NCBI GenBank assembly: GCA_035079385.1
Contig: JAVHKY010000011.1
Span: 10,372,001 to 10,436,000 of the forward strand
DNA: 64,000 bases
Reading direction: 5' to 3'
Origin: Aspidiotus rigidus
Lineage: Eukaryota; Arthropoda; Insecta; Hemiptera; Diaspididae
Shown: one piece after another, positions 1-15,000 of the stretch
Position numbering within the stretch: position 1 is the stretch's first letter
How the letters are laid out: every line of letters begins with the position of its first letter
Notes under the pieces: generated by a model
Told to the model about the DNA's origin: nothing
Seen by the model: only the letters and a program-made list of their open reading frames with translations
Database searches by the model: none
Position numbers and translations under genes: made by a program

Positions 1-3000
1 TTTGATCGCTTACTCCGCACTGACATAATGAGCCAACAAATGACCCATAGCCTTCCGAAATGCACCCGGCCATAATGCCGGCGACGCCAAACATGAAAAA
101 TCGATACCATTCCAACGGTTGATCGCTCAATACATAGACGATAGCGTTGAATATGGTGCCGAAAGTAATCTAAAAAAGAAAAAAAGTCGCATCACTATTT
201 TGAAATGCAGTATAATTATGGGAAGATCTGAAGAGTTTAGTGAGGAACAGTAGACAAATTGGATAAGTTTTTATTATCAACATGAACACTTACCATCACA
301 GGTAATGTAGAAAATAGTGTCATGACATAGTACGCTTTAAGGCTGTACCATCTGTTGAAGTACTCTCGCTTAAGTTGCTCCATTTCCTGTGGCACTGAAT
401 GAAAATATGGTATTAATTAAACAATACTACTTAATACATATTAACCTTTGTATTCTCAATGGTTCTTTATTCTATATGGAGCGATAAAGGCCTTAATGTA
501 TCGGAGTTAATCAAAGTCTCAAAAATTTCTCGAACTAAAAGAAACGCTCAAAAATACAGTTCTAAAAGGAGGTGAAGTTCGAATGAGGGCTAGGGCCCCC
601 ATCTCGATTCTTGGGGTGTGGAGATTCGTTTGCGCTACGTTTGTTGGAGTTCTTTCCTCTCCAACCTCATGAGGAAGGCTGGAAACATGCACCAGACCCT
701 GTCCTATTCGAATTTTGGCCTGAAAACAGGCTGAATTGCTTGTACTACGTTTTTGCTGTATTATGCAATCGAGTTTTTTCATTGTAGACACCCCTTTCCC
801 CTTCAGTCCTCTGGGAGGGAGAGCCAGAAGACGTGCAGAATCCAATTTCGATGATTGACAGTTTGTAAGATGAAAATTGATGAAATCGTTAGAGCTGAAT
901 TTGTTCTGGTATCCTTGTCAGCTCCAATCGTTGTCTTTTGAGGTAAGGTTGTGAGCTCACAGTGCAGTGAGAGATCAATTGCTACTTCGTGTTCAACGGG
1001 GTCAGGCAAACGTGCTAAAATTCTTGTTGGTCCAGGCGATATAGGGAGTGATCGAGACGCTCGTTATCTGCTGCGTGCTCGCGTTGAGAGATCGACAAAG
1101 CGGGGAAACACGTTGAAATTTCGGTTGTTTCAAGCGATGTGGTGGAGGAAATGGAACAGAAAAGTGGTCTCCAATTGTGAATTCGCGGCGAGAGATTCAT
1201 TATAGCCCCGCGTGTGATCGCAGCGGCCGAACATGCAAAAATTTTCGTTGTTCCAGGTAATTGAGGCAATCTTACTGACGAATTGGTCACTCGTTATGAA
1301 CTCGCGGCGAGAGATTGATTACAACCGCTATTGTTGGTCTCTTACCACGAGCACACAACAGATAACGAGCTTTTCGGTATCATTCCCTATGTCACCTGGA
1401 ATGGCGAGAATTTCAGCAAATCAGCCTGGCCCAATTTAATGCGAGGTCATAATCGACCTCTCACAATGAGCTTACAACCTTACCTCAGAAGACAACGATC
1501 CAGAACATTTACAGCACTAATGATTCCATCCGTTCTTATCTTTCAAACTGCCAATCAACGAAATTTGGTTCTGCGTGTCTTCCGGCTCTCCTTCCCAGAG
1601 GACTGGAATGGAACAATGACGGCTTCCTTAACGATGTTAAAACAAGAAACGCAGGGAATCTATGGATTGAAAAATAATACAGCCCCTTCAAGTAACTAGA
1701 CAAGCAATGCTCTGTACACCAATGCGCGGAGACAGATATACAATTTCAAACACCATAACACCGCCTCCTATCATACTCTTCGGGTCGAAGTCTGGCAAGT
1801 GCCCCGCAGCTCGAGAGTCAAAATTGTAACAGGGAACCTGTCATATGGGGGGGTCGGAAAAAACGTCACCGCCTGGTTGGCCGGCGAAGCTTGGAGATTG
1901 AAGTCGGTGTATACTAGCTTGAAAGATAGCCCCTTCGAGTAACTAGATATGCAATGCTTCATACACCAATTGACTTAGCCCCATCTAAGAGCCAGGTATG
2001 CAATGTTTCAAGCACCATAAAACTCAGAACGTCCTTCTAAGGTATTCTAGGTTCCCTCCCATTATGAATAGCTCGAAAGTCCGGGCCTGTGACATCACAA
2101 TTTGATGACGTCATAGACCTGGTACTTTCAGTAATCAGATTCCAGATATGCAATACTTCATAAAACTCAAAACATCCTCCACTCGTTCAACCCCGTTAAA
2201 GAACCGAGTTTTTCAAGCCCCCCCCCCCCCCCCCCTCCTACTATCATAGAGCTCGACTGTGAAAATTTTGACAGGGAACCTGTTCAATGGTTTTTTTTTA
2301 AGAATTTGCCGTGCGCTGTCCAACAAAAAACTTGGAAAAATTTCAACTTCCGAGCTACAGATGATAGGCCCTATAATAGGTCGAACTCATTGATGATGGG
2401 CTATCCTAACTTTCGTAACAGCATACTTTCAACTATCATTCATTTCAACTACAAAATATATGCGAAGACCGAGAACTAACGTCATTTCATGTTTACAAAT
2501 CATTTACACCAAGAGTGGTCAGTAGATTGTATATATGATCGCACCATTCATCATTTTCACCTCGTTTTTTCTTGTCAAGATGAATCATAGCAAGGTTTGG
2601 TCCATATCATGGCAAAAGAAATGATAAACGTATCCTTCTATTACGGGCACATCGACCAACTCGTTTTGTAATAGTTATTATTTTTATTTCCTGTTTATTT
2701 CGCATGTGAATTATTGTTTGTGTGGTGAAAAGATGCCTACTAATCGTATTGAATATCTCGGTCATTTTCGCGACAAATTTTTGGAACATTTAAAATTTTT
2801 TTTCGTGACCGGTTTTTTCGGAATTTCTTCGCTTACTATCTTGCATATCAAATCCCGTGCATCTTTCGACGATCATTTGTTAATTAGTGCTCTGTCGCTC
2901 GTTCTTTACATCATGTGTGTGACTGGACTCCTGAAATTATTTTATACCTGCATAATACGAGACGGATATTATTACAGAAACGAAAATGAAGAAGGCGATC

Positions 3001-6000
3001 GAGAAAGGCATCGACACCGAGAAAGGCATCGACACCGTGATTTCAAAAAAATACTATTTGGTTTTTTGTTGCATTTTATTATAATCAGTTCTCTCGCCGC
3101 GATATCCCTGTATGCATATATTGTCTCATCGAATTCTTTCTATCTTGCTTTAGCATGTGCCTTCCGTATTTTACTACCATTCCGACTTTTAAGATTGGCT
3201 CTGATTTTTTTGATAAAGTTTGGACGAGACCTTATACCTGTGCCACCCAACCACCCTCGACGTAACGATCCTGCATTCGCGCGACAGGTGTGCGAAAAAC
3301 TGACGAATTGGTTTTTTTATTTCAACATAATTGGAGCTGCTGGGACAATATTGTGGTATGATATTGAGATTTTGGACTCGTTGGCTAACTACCCTGTATT
3401 GAAAATCATATTTGGATCTTCAGCGACAATGCTTATCATTGTTGTTGTTGCGGGGTTAGTGTTGATAGGTTTTTATTGTATAATTAATCATGCGACATTT
3501 CAGGGTCTGTCAGACGAACCAACGACATTAAAACTACTAACCACAATGATTCAAAGAGAAGAACCCCCAACACCTCCTTTGCGATTACTCTGAGCGAACG
3601 ATCTTTCTTTGGAATTGTTGATATGGAGGGGACAGAGAACTTAGCATCTCCTATTCAATCGGAAAGAAAGATTGCCAGAATATCTCAAGTTCTTCCAGCA
3701 ACCGTTATCTACAAGTGAACCAAAAGAGGAAGCAACATATATCAGTAACCCTCCGGAGCATCAAAACTTGAATTAATGATTGATCGAGGCACACTAACAA
3801 CCCCGAAAATAATCTCAATTTCCATGGAGAGTCGGTGGATCTTGAAGAAACACAGTTAATTTGATAGTTTGCAAGCCAAACGTTCCACCATATTCAAATC
3901 CATCAATTCGTAAGTACGAAATTTTGAATTTTCAAATTTTTGGAAAATACCGAGGCTGCGAAAAACTCTTGTACGTATATTGAGGATTCTCCTTTGTTTC
4001 ACACATTTGGGTGTATTCAAATGTTTTGAAAACCAAATTTTTTTGTTTTTGATTCGTGCACGTTCACTTTATTCTTCATTTTTTACTATCAACAATTTTA
4101 GAATATCGATCTGTAAATATGTAATGTGAAATTTTTCTGTGAATTATATTATGACTCTTATATGTTCAAATGGTAAAGCTTCATTCTGTTTCCTTAATTT
4201 TGATTAAGATTTTGGTTAAAAATGACTTTCTGTTGATACCCGAACATAAGCATCGTATTTGATTCCTCCTACCAGTTTTTAGGACTGGAGATACTTTTGC
4301 TGAACAACACTCGTATGTGGTGTGGAGGTAGAAGAAAACGAAGAAGTCGCGAGGCTGGCATACCAGAATGTGCGTAGGTAAAAGAAGAATATGAAGAATA
4401 CGAAGAAAATTGATCCAATTAGTCTACGAGGGCCTCCTCCAAGGTCATGAATCAACATTTCAATATAGGTTATATATTGGCAGAGGTGGAAGAAGAAGGA
4501 GAAGAAATGATTATGCTGGCCTGATAAGGTACAAAAGTATCTAAAAGGTTGAAATTCAACAGGGAATGCTGGGCGCCATCCGGCAAAACGTGGGACATGG
4601 AAAAATTTCTACCTCCAAGCCTTATATGATGGAAGAAAATTGGTCCTGGGGTTAATACCGAAAAGGTTTGTGCTGAATTAGTCTGCAATACTCCCCTCCC
4701 CCGTATGAATAACGGTATGGGAGGAGTGATCAAAGGTTTGCAGAAAAAGATTAAGGAGGGAGATCTAGTTGTCACTCAGGCAGACAAGGGTAATGCCATC
4801 GTGGTGATGGAAAAATTTTCATACGTTGCCATGTACTCCAGCAATATGGACCTAAAGAGAACAAGAATTTCAATTTCCCTGACCACGTCAAAGAAGTCGG
4901 GAGTGTCATTAATAATTGCGAGGTTATTATTAGAACCCCAGCTATGAAAAAAGCTCTCCTTGTTCCTAACCCTACGCCTCCTCTTCTTCATGGGTTGCCT
5001 AAAGTACACAAAACGAACGACCCGATGCGGCCTGTGGTCTCTTTCGTTTCCTCCCCCACTTACCTCCTTGCTAAATTCCTGGACCGTTGGTTCAAAAACC
5101 GTATTGAATATGAGTCTCCCCATTCGGTTTCGAATTCGGTGTCCTTGGCTGATGCTCTCAAGGATGTAAAACTGCCTCCGGGCGCGACCCTTTGTTGTTC
5201 AATTCCAATATCCCTCATGATGAATCCCAAGAATTTTTCAATCTTTTAAATATCTGTTGGTCCTGGAATTTTTGCAAATTCGAAGGGAAATTTTTCGAGT
5301 TCCCTGATGAAATAGAGATCCCTATTGGATCACCTTTGGGCTCCCCCACCTCCGAAGTATTCATGTCGCAGTTTGAACTTGACCTCTTCTCCTCGGGCCA
5401 GGTGTTACTCAATCTTATACACTACTGGCACAGGTACGTTGATGACGTTCTCTGTACGTGGATTGGTCATCCAGATCTCCTTGGTGAGTTTCTGAGGTAT
5501 CTCAATTCATTATACCCTTCCATAAAATTTACTTTGGAAGTTGGTGGCTCTACGATCAACGTTTTGGATTTGTCGGTCTCAGTTAGAGATGGGATCCATG
5601 AGTTTGGAATATACAGAAAAGATACTATGGCCGATGTTTTAGTCCGCAGAGCGTCATTCTGTCCTGTTGCTTATAAGTTAGCAGCTTTTAACAGTCGAGT
5701 CCACAGATTGACTCGCTTTCCCTTGAGTCAGGCTGCTTTCAAAAAAGAGTTGGCGACTATAAAATGCCTGGCTAGAGTGGATGTTGTCAATGTTGATGTT
5801 GAGGCGATGGTTCGGAGGAATAGTCTTGATCCCACCACCTCCCGCCCCCGAGACATGATGCGTGATCGGAGATTGCGATGGATTAGTCTCCCTTTTCTAG
5901 GGAGGTTCTCTACGGAATTGGGTCGGGCTTTTCGCCCGTTCGGTTTCGGACCGGCCTATTACAACCCCAATACCGTCAAAGGGTTGTTCGTTAAGTTAAA

Positions 6001-9000
6001 GGACCGTATATTTGCGAACGAAAGAAGTGGTGTTTATACATTGGAATGCAGGGATTGTAGAGGTTTTTATATTGGTGAAACCGGCCGCCAGATGAAGGTG
6101 AGATGAGACGAACATCTGAAGGCCTGGAGAAAGGGACGATTGGGAGAATCAGCATATGCCGATCACTTGATCAACAGCGGTCATAGCTTCCGTGAGGGAT
6201 CCGCAAGTCTCCTCCATAAGGAGAGTTCATACTTTAAACGGATTGCCCTCGAACACATAGAAATAATCCGTCATCTCAATACTGATGATATTACTGTGCT
6301 AAACACGTACATTCCGGAAGATGGCTTGATTGAACTCGTCTATGACTCACGTTATGAACCCTCGTTTGATTAACTTTAATGATCCCAGGTTTCTTCTCCG
6401 TTCTTCTCAGTTGCTTCCATTTCAGTCCCGATGATGGTTTATTAAGCGAAAGCACTCGGCTTTATTTATTTTCTGCGGTGTTTGTAGTCCTTCCTCCTCT
6501 TCGGAGTATTCCCTTCTCGTCGTTATGAACAACCGTAATTTGGAGGAACGAATCCATTAATCCATAAAGAACCCGTGAGTTTCCCCACGTCAACCTCTCA
6601 TCATTTATAGCTCGGCGGTCGGTGTACGTAGCCTGAAAGATAGCCCCTTTGAGTAACCACATATGCATTGCTCCATAAGACTCAGACCATCTTCCCCTCG
6701 TTTAACTCCACCCGAGTTTTTCAAGCCCCCCTCCTATTGTAATAGAGCTCGACTGTGGAAACTTTAACAGGGAACCTGTTCTATGGCTTTCCTTTGAGAA
6801 ATTTGCCGTGAGCCGTGTCGTGCGACGAAAAACTTTGAAAAATTGTTATTCCCATTGTATGTACTTTGGAGGATGAAATTTTTTCAAGTCCCCCCCCCCC
6901 CTATCATAAATACCTCGAGAGACGAAATTCTAACAGGGAACCTCTTCTATGCGGAGTTTTTTGAGTAATTTGCGCGGGCGTCGTCCAGAAAACTTTTAAA
7001 AATTTCGATTCTCTAGCTATATGTGAAAAGAGAGGAACTTGGAAAAATGTTGACTCTCGAGCTATATATGATACGAGAGGGGACCTAGAAAAATTTCAAT
7101 ATCCCAGCTACATATATTAGGCCCTATAATAGGTCCAAGTCACTGACGACGTCCTATTTTATACTAGGTTTTTAGTGGTTCTAGGCCTCCTTCATACTAG
7201 CTTCATACTAGATCTAGGCTTGCCTGAATTCTCATTACCAAAACCAATTTGACTCATAGAACAGGTTCCCTGCGTTCCTCGTCCAACTTCGTTAAGGAAG
7301 TCGTCACTTTTCTCGCCATACCCAGCATCTCTTCCGCTGATGTCACTCTAGATCTCTGAGAGTAGTCTATGACGTAATCAGGGTACCCAAGTTGATATCA
7401 TTGAACTAACAAAGCCAAGATATTGTATCTAGGCTTCCTCAGTATCCCATCTGGACCGAACAACCGAACATTTTCCTCCACCATATTAAAATGGCCCTCT
7501 CTCCCACACTGCTAATGCCCACTCTATATCATTTGGGCGAGCATATACTGACACTTGCTCATCATCTGACGTCATGAGAGTGATCACATTAAAAAAATCC
7601 TTCAACTCGATAGTCGCACATGTGATAAGTCTCTCTTTTGATTTATATTTCGTACCTCAAAAATCGAAATAATATCAAGTCCCCCCCCCCTTGTAAGTGT
7701 TGTTTAGAGGTCGAAATTATTCCAAGTCATTCTCCTTCTATGTAGAGCTCGAAAGTCAACGATTCTTATTGTCCTTCTCCTGATACACATACGATCAGCT
7801 GCTTCCTCTCTCTTCTCTTTTTGGATATTTGGAATTTTTTCATGTCCTTTCAATATACGTAGCTCAGAGATCAAAACTTTTTTCCAGTTCCAAAAATGGG
7901 TCACGACTCCCATAATTATTCGGAAGGACGGTGGCTAGCATGTTAATGTGGAAGTATTCGGTTACGAATTTCAAGTCGGAATTGAATATTATGGACCCAA
8001 AAATCATTTCGGAAATTCCAGATCCACACCTCCGTCCCTCCTAAAGAAAAGTCCACTGATCAGTACTTGCTAATGCTGTATCGAAAATAATGCATTTAGA
8101 ACCCTCTGTGATTGATAATGAGAAATTCGTTGAAATTTTGTAATTTGATGTAATTTCTCTCCCTAATGGACAAAAACTTTTCCATATTAAATACCAAAGT
8201 TGTTTTACATTCAACTTTCATATTTGAAGATAGCTGGCTCCTCGAAGTTTTTTGTACCACATGTTTGAGCATTCAACTCTCATTCATTTCGATTAATTAC
8301 AAAATATAGGGGAGGACCGAAAACTAATGCTTAGAAATCATTTACACCAAGAATGGTCAGTAGAATGTATTTGACTGAAATCTCGCCATTCATCATTTTC
8401 ATCTTGTTTTTTCTTGCTGAGATGAATCATAGCACAGTTTGGACTATTTCCTGGCAAAAGAAATCGACTTAATTTCTTCATTTAAACTTATCCTTCTACT
8501 ACCGGTACATCGACCAGCTCGTGTTGTAACACTTATTAATTTAATTTCCTATTTATTTCGCGTGTGAATTATTGTTTGTGTGGTGGAAAGATGCCTACTA
8601 ATCGTAATGAATATTTCAGTCATTTTCAAGACACCTTCTTCGAATATGTAAAATTTTTTGGTGTGATCGGTTTTTTCGGAATTACTTCGCTTTTTATCTT
8701 GCATGCTGAATCCCGTGCTTCTTTCGATTACCATTTGTTAATTAGAACTCTATCGTTTGTTCTTTACATCATGTGCGCGACTGGACTCCTGAAAATAATT
8801 TATACCTGCATAATACGAGACAGATACTATTTGTATTTAAGAAATGGAAATGAAGAAGGCGAACCTGAAGGGGATCCTCACCATGATTTCAAAAAAGAAC
8901 TATTCGGTTGTTCGTTGCATTTTATTATAATCGGTTCTTTCGCCGCGATATCCCTGTATGCGTTTATTGACTCATGGAATAACATGTATTTTGCTTTAGC

Positions 9001-12000
9001 ATGTGCCTTCTATATTTTACTTCCATACCGACTATTGAGATTGGCTGTGGTTTATTTAATCGAGTATGAACGAGACCTTATACCTGTGCCACCCAACCAC
9101 CCTCGATGTAATGATCCTGCTTTCGCGCGAAAAGTGTGCGAAAAACTGATGAATTGGTTTCTGTATTTCAACGTAATTGGTGCTGCTGGGACAATATGGT
9201 GGTATAATATTGAGATTTTGGACACGTTGGCTAACTACCCTATATTGAAAATCATCTTTGGATTTTCAGCGATAATTCTTATCATTATTGTTGTTGTGGG
9301 ATTAGAGTTGATGGGTCTTTATTGTATAATCAATTATGCGACATTTCAGGGTCTGTCAGATGAACCAACGAAGCTGGAACAACTAACCGCAATGATTCAA
9401 AGAGAAGAACCCCCCTCACCTCCTTTGCGATTATTCTGAGAGGAATGATCTTTCATTGGAACGGTTAATACGGAGGTGACAGAGAACTTAGCATCTCCTA
9501 TTCAATCGGAAAGAAAGATTGCCGGAATGTCTCAAGTGCTTCCAGCAACCGGTATCTACAAGTGAACCGAAAGAGGAAGCAACATGTCAGTAACCCTCCG
9601 AAGCATCAAAAACTTGGAATAATTGATCAAGGCATACAAACAACCCCGAAGATAATCTCAATTTCCATGGAGAGCCGGTGGATCTTGAAGAATTACAGTT
9701 AATTTTATAGTTTGCGATTCCATTCCATCAATTCGTAAGTACGGTATCTTAAATTTTCAAATTTTTGGGAGGTACCGGAGCTGCGAAAAACCTTTGTACG
9801 TACATTAAGGGTTCCCTTTTGTTTCACACGTTTGAGTGTATTCAAATGTTTTGAAAACCAGACATTTTTTTTTTTTGTTTCGTACTCGTTCACTTTATTC
9901 TTCTTTTTTTTACTATCAACAATGTTAGAATATCGATTTGTAAATAATATAACATTTTTCTGAGAATTATATTATCACACTTATATGTTCAAATGGTGAA
10001 GCTTCATCTGATCCTTGATTTTGATTAAGATTGTGGTTAGAGATGACTTTCTGGTGATACCCGAACATAAAGTTCGTATTTCATGCCTCCTACCAGTTTT
10101 TAGGACAGAAGATACTTTTGCTAAACACTCGTATGAGGTGTGGATGTAGAAGAAAACGAAGAAGTCACGAGGCTGGCATACCAGACTCTATATTTGTGAA
10201 AGAAGAATATGAAGAATACGAAGAAAGTTGATCCAATTAGTCTACCAGGGTCCCCTTCTTGAGAGTGGTATTTTTCCAAGGTCATGTATGAACATTTCAA
10301 TATAGCTTATTAGGTTATATATTGGCAGAGGAGAAAGAAAGTGAACAAATGATCAAGCTGGCCTCATAAGATGTCCGATTCTTCAGGTACAAAGGTATCG
10401 AAAAGGTTGAAATTTCAACAGGGAATGCCGGGCGCCGTCCGGCAAAACGCGGGGCTTAAAAAAATTTCTACCTCCAAGCCTGATGTGATAGAAGGGGGAA
10501 CTTGATAAAATGAACTTTCAATCTATATATGAAGGGAAAGGGATTTAGAAAAATTTCGACCTCGAGCTGTAGGTGATGGGGACTTGGAAAAATCTCGACT
10601 TTCAAGCTATGATGGGTGAGAGACGTAGAAAACATTCGAATATTGAGCTGTACCTGATTAGGGGAAACTTGGAAAAATAAAGATTTTTGAGCCGAAACTT
10701 CCAAGGCGGAGAAGAACAAAATTTAATCTCTATTCAGAAAAAGTAAACAAAGTAAGTCCCACAAAAACGGTTCCCTGTTCGTTTCGATTAAGACAATCCC
10801 GAGTAGCTGAAAAAGTAGGCTACGAGTTTTTTTTCAGAGTACCTGTCCAGTCCCTCAAGCTAGTCATTGCCTTCCTTTTGTAGTAGTCTGCAGAGAGGTG
10901 CCCGGACGCAGGCAGAAGAAAATAGAAGCCACGGTTTTCCTAATAAAGATGAACGAGGGATGCGATAAACCTGTCTTATAGAACGATTTTTCCACTGTGG
11001 TATACGCAAGACTAATCGAAGATTCCCTCTTGACATACATAGCTCAAATTTTAAATTTCAACGTGTGACGTCCACAGCTTAATACACCAAGACCGTAGCA
11101 CAAGTAATTCACCCTGTTTTCAGGCAAAAAATTGAATAGGATAAGGCCAGCCGCAGGTTGGAGGGGAAGGTGACCAGCACAAACGAAAAACTCCACGGCA
11201 CAATCCGGCACAAACGTAGTACTCACGCCCACCACAAGAATCGAGGTGAAGACAGGGGATCCGGAGCTGATGAAAAGGCGAAAACTTGATGCCTCGACAA
11301 TGAGCTTCCTAGTAAATTTCCCATAGTTTATGTCGGTACCATATTAATAAGTATTTCAGAAGCGATTCGACGACTTACGTACGAGCACAGGAATTATGGA
11401 ATATGTGAACAAGAAGTATACAAGCACCGCGAAGCAAAATTTGAAGTTATCGAATGGTCGGCTACCATCATTTCCAACGTTGAAGAATATTGAGCCGTAC
11501 GCTAATGCAGAGAATATATGATGGCCAAATAGAATCCATAGGCTCGTCTGAAAAAAAAACAAATATTCAGAGAGTAAAAGATTAGACCGAATAAGAGGTT
11601 TTCTTATTAACGGATATTCTGACAGTAGGAGCAGAGGAGACGACTCTCTTTCGAACTCAATGCGAGTGGACGAATAAGTTCGAAACTGTCCAATGCTGCA
11701 AATGTCATCCTTATTCTGGCTCTCCGAAGGTAAATAATTATTCGACTTACAGTATCTCGACTTTGAATTAGCATTTTGCGCTTGTATAAAATGAGTAATT
11801 GCTCAGAAAAACTTGTGGGAAACTGCAGCGAGGAGTCAGTTTTTGGTGAGATGTGAGTGCCGGTATTCAATTTTGCGGGTAAGACAGCATGGTTGTGGTT
11901 CTTGAGATCTGCAAAAGAATAAAAACATCATTACGATACTTTTGTGCAGTAAATGACATATCCTGAGGTCAGTCTACTGTGACCAGGTCTGCCACCGTCC

Positions 12001-15000
12001 TATGTTACGGAAGAAGAGAGGTCGTCGAGACAAGAAGTGAAAAAGTTGAGGCCTCCTCCAGTGATTTCGTTAATCAATAAGGGTCGGATTCCACTTTCCC
12101 GTACATCACTAGATGGTCAACGAGTTTCTACATGATGGAATTTTTGAGTCACTGGAGTAGATAACAGAGGTTCCGAGCGTCCCCTAAATAGTCGAATTTT
12201 CGGTATACCCTCCCCCCTTTGATATACAGCTCAGTGGTCAAAACTTTTCCATACTTGTCTCAAAGTAAGTCAGTCAGTTTCCACGCATCTCCCGCATAGC
12301 TTCTGTCCTCTCTGAACCACAATATGTGCCAGAAGAAGGACAGACCTTATTCAAGACCCTCATGTCGTCAAAACTCAATTTTTTCATAGCATAAAACTCA
12401 CCTAAGTGTCTTTGGTCACTTTTGTCGATAATAATTTTACCATTCTGAATTTCGCGCGAAAGTTTCTCCTCCACGTCTTTCGAGAGTGCCTCGAGAACTA
12501 CAATAAAAACTTGAACATCATTTTAATGTTTCGAGGACATTAAAAATCTGCAAATTTTTTATACTGACTGAAATCCGCCGGATTGTAAGTGGACTTGCAT
12601 ACCAAGCCAATCTTCGATAAAAATGAGACCAATTGATCGGGAGGGCCTTGGTAGACGCAGCGACCATTTGCCATGAAATAAACATGGTCCAACAAGTAGA
12701 ACAGACTTGAGCTAGGTTGATGAAGTGTGCATACTATTGTGCGACCGTGCTTGCTCAGATCTTTGAGCAATTTCAAACATTGCGTCGTTGCGACAGTATC
12801 TAAACCGCTGACAAAAATAGGTAACATATTTTATCAATGTGAATGAACCGAACGAATCTTATTCTCAAATTAGGTGCATTTTACGTCGTGGGTTCATCCA
12901 GAAATAAAACGGACGGATTATTGACCAGCTCCAACGCGATAGAAGTACGTTTGCGTTCTCCGCCCGAAAGGTGGTTCGTTCGAACTTTTCTACAGTGTTT
13001 TAGACCCATACATTTGATGATTTCGTTTATCTGGAATTGGTGGAAAAGAAAAACGAATTAAATATTTTTAATAGTTCAAAATCTTTTCGAAAGGTATACA
13101 TACAAATATCGACTACTATGAAAACTGAGTCGTCGAGACATCACAGTAATACCTAAAGAAAAATTACAATCACGTAACGATAAAATTTAATGGAAATTTT
13201 AAAACCAAAATTATTTTATTGAGCTAATTTTATATGTTTACCAAGTATAAATAAGCGTCAAGATTTATCATAATTTCTGTGAATCAGACACCACATGCCG
13301 ACAAAATGCAACCCACACAGTCATTTACGTTGACCTAATGTAATGAGATAACATTAGAGCACCAACAGATTTAAATTTTATCGGTGAATTATACTCTAAC
13401 TTTCAAAGCACTCGATAAAGAACAGTTACTTGTTCGAAGCGTCGTGCAAAGGGTGAATTTAGCCTAAATTAAAGCACCAGTACTGTCATTACCCTATGAT
13501 CTAGCTGATCTTATTGTACTGGCGCACTTCTCTCTAAAACTCTTCTCATAAAACTATTTCATGGCCAGCTATAATTAGGATTTTTATGGTTTTTCATTGC
13601 CGGGGGACTCATGAGCATTTTTGTTGTCACAACAGACACAGTATAAGTTTCACCTTGGAGTTTTTACCTCCAATTCAAACAGGATGGAGACGAGTACCTG
13701 CCCAAATCTCAACGTAAAGTTCAGAAAACCAATTACTTCTCTAGAAGTTCACGGCTAAGGCAGCTATACCATTTTCTTAATGGCCGCGAAAGAAGCAGGC
13801 AATTCGGTGACCAGATGATAACCTTGGAGGTCGAGGGAAGCAGAAGGAAGGATTATGATGAGCATCTTATTGTCGATATTCCCATGTGGTACTCCAGTAT
13901 GGACCCACTCCATGAAGCTAGCCTACAGAAGGAGAGAAATGGATGAGATCCGACGAAGAGTTGCGCTGAAGTGTGTTAGTGCCTACTGCCGGTCTCGACG
14001 GAGGCTATTTGCATATCACAAGTCCAGCTTCCTGCTGAGGAGAGAGCGGTGATGTTTGGAGCAAAGAAGAGGACAACAGCTGATCAAAAGACTTTATGGG
14101 TGGAGCAGGGCCCTCCCTGCTTGAGAAAAGGAAAGCGGATTTACTCAGATTGAGCGAAAGACATGTGCGATTCGTGTCCTAATATGCGACCTTGATGAGT
14201 GGATGAACCGAGACCACGGGCAGCTGAACTTTCAACTGATGCAGGTGGGCTGCTCCAACAAGTACCTTCATAAGAAATTCAAGACAATTGAGCAGGCAAC
14301 GTTTTTGAATAGCGATCAAGAACGGGATGATGAACTAAGCACACCTTGTTTGAGTGTGAGGCGTAGAGGCGTGCAAGCTTGGTCCTTTATTGCAAGAGAT
14401 TAGGGTCTATGAAGCGCTTGCCTCGAGTAACTTGGTAACCACCATACCAAGTTCCAAAGAAGTATAGACCAGAAGTTAGCATTTGCAGCTAGAGTTATGA
14501 AGAAGAAGATGGACATGGAATAGAATAGTTAAATTCAGAGTTGCACTTATGTACCATCTACATACAGACGACGCGACACTCTGCAGGAAGAGGAGGAAGC
14601 ATTGGGACTCGAAGAAAGATAATGTAAGACCCCGATAGCGGCATATTCTAAGTTGTGCCTGGTATGTGTGCTAAAGTTTGGATACCCGATGGCACTGCAG
14701 CTTGGTGGTTGCCAATTAGAAAGATTCCTCCAACACTGAATTTACACCCGAACGGACGATATCAGTGTCTGAAGAAACAAAATTAATGCAGACGCAATCC
14801 GCACTCATTCCATTATGGAGGATGGGCGGCGTCACATGCGACATAAGCAATCGCCGTCACCTCGAACATGGAGATAAACTTCTTAGTCTATATTATTGTT
14901 TCTAAGAAGTTTTTGTTACTGCTGATGAGTCCATGTCTCTAGCCCCCTTGGATCCGGCAAGCTCGGAGCTCGACATTTTCGAGTCCCCCTCCCATCATAT

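Larger units (their letters stand above)
2429..4635 (+). repeat. Tandem duplication unit, copy 1 (2.2 kb, gene included)
   Basis: The block from about 2429 to 4635 matches 8270-10497 along its whole length: about 300 bp of 5' flank, the coding region and about 1 kb of 3' flank. The copies differ by scattered substitutions and small indels. Homology stops near 4635, where a Penelope-like element begins. The start-to-start distance is about 5.85 kb, and both copies lie in the same ABCG intron in the same orientation. Confidence 0.85.

Noticed and set aside
2706..2732. Start of the membrane-protein gene at 2706 (and 8564 in the copy)
   Set aside because: Those codons are GTG; in a nuclear gene the first ATG (2733, 8591) is the likely start.
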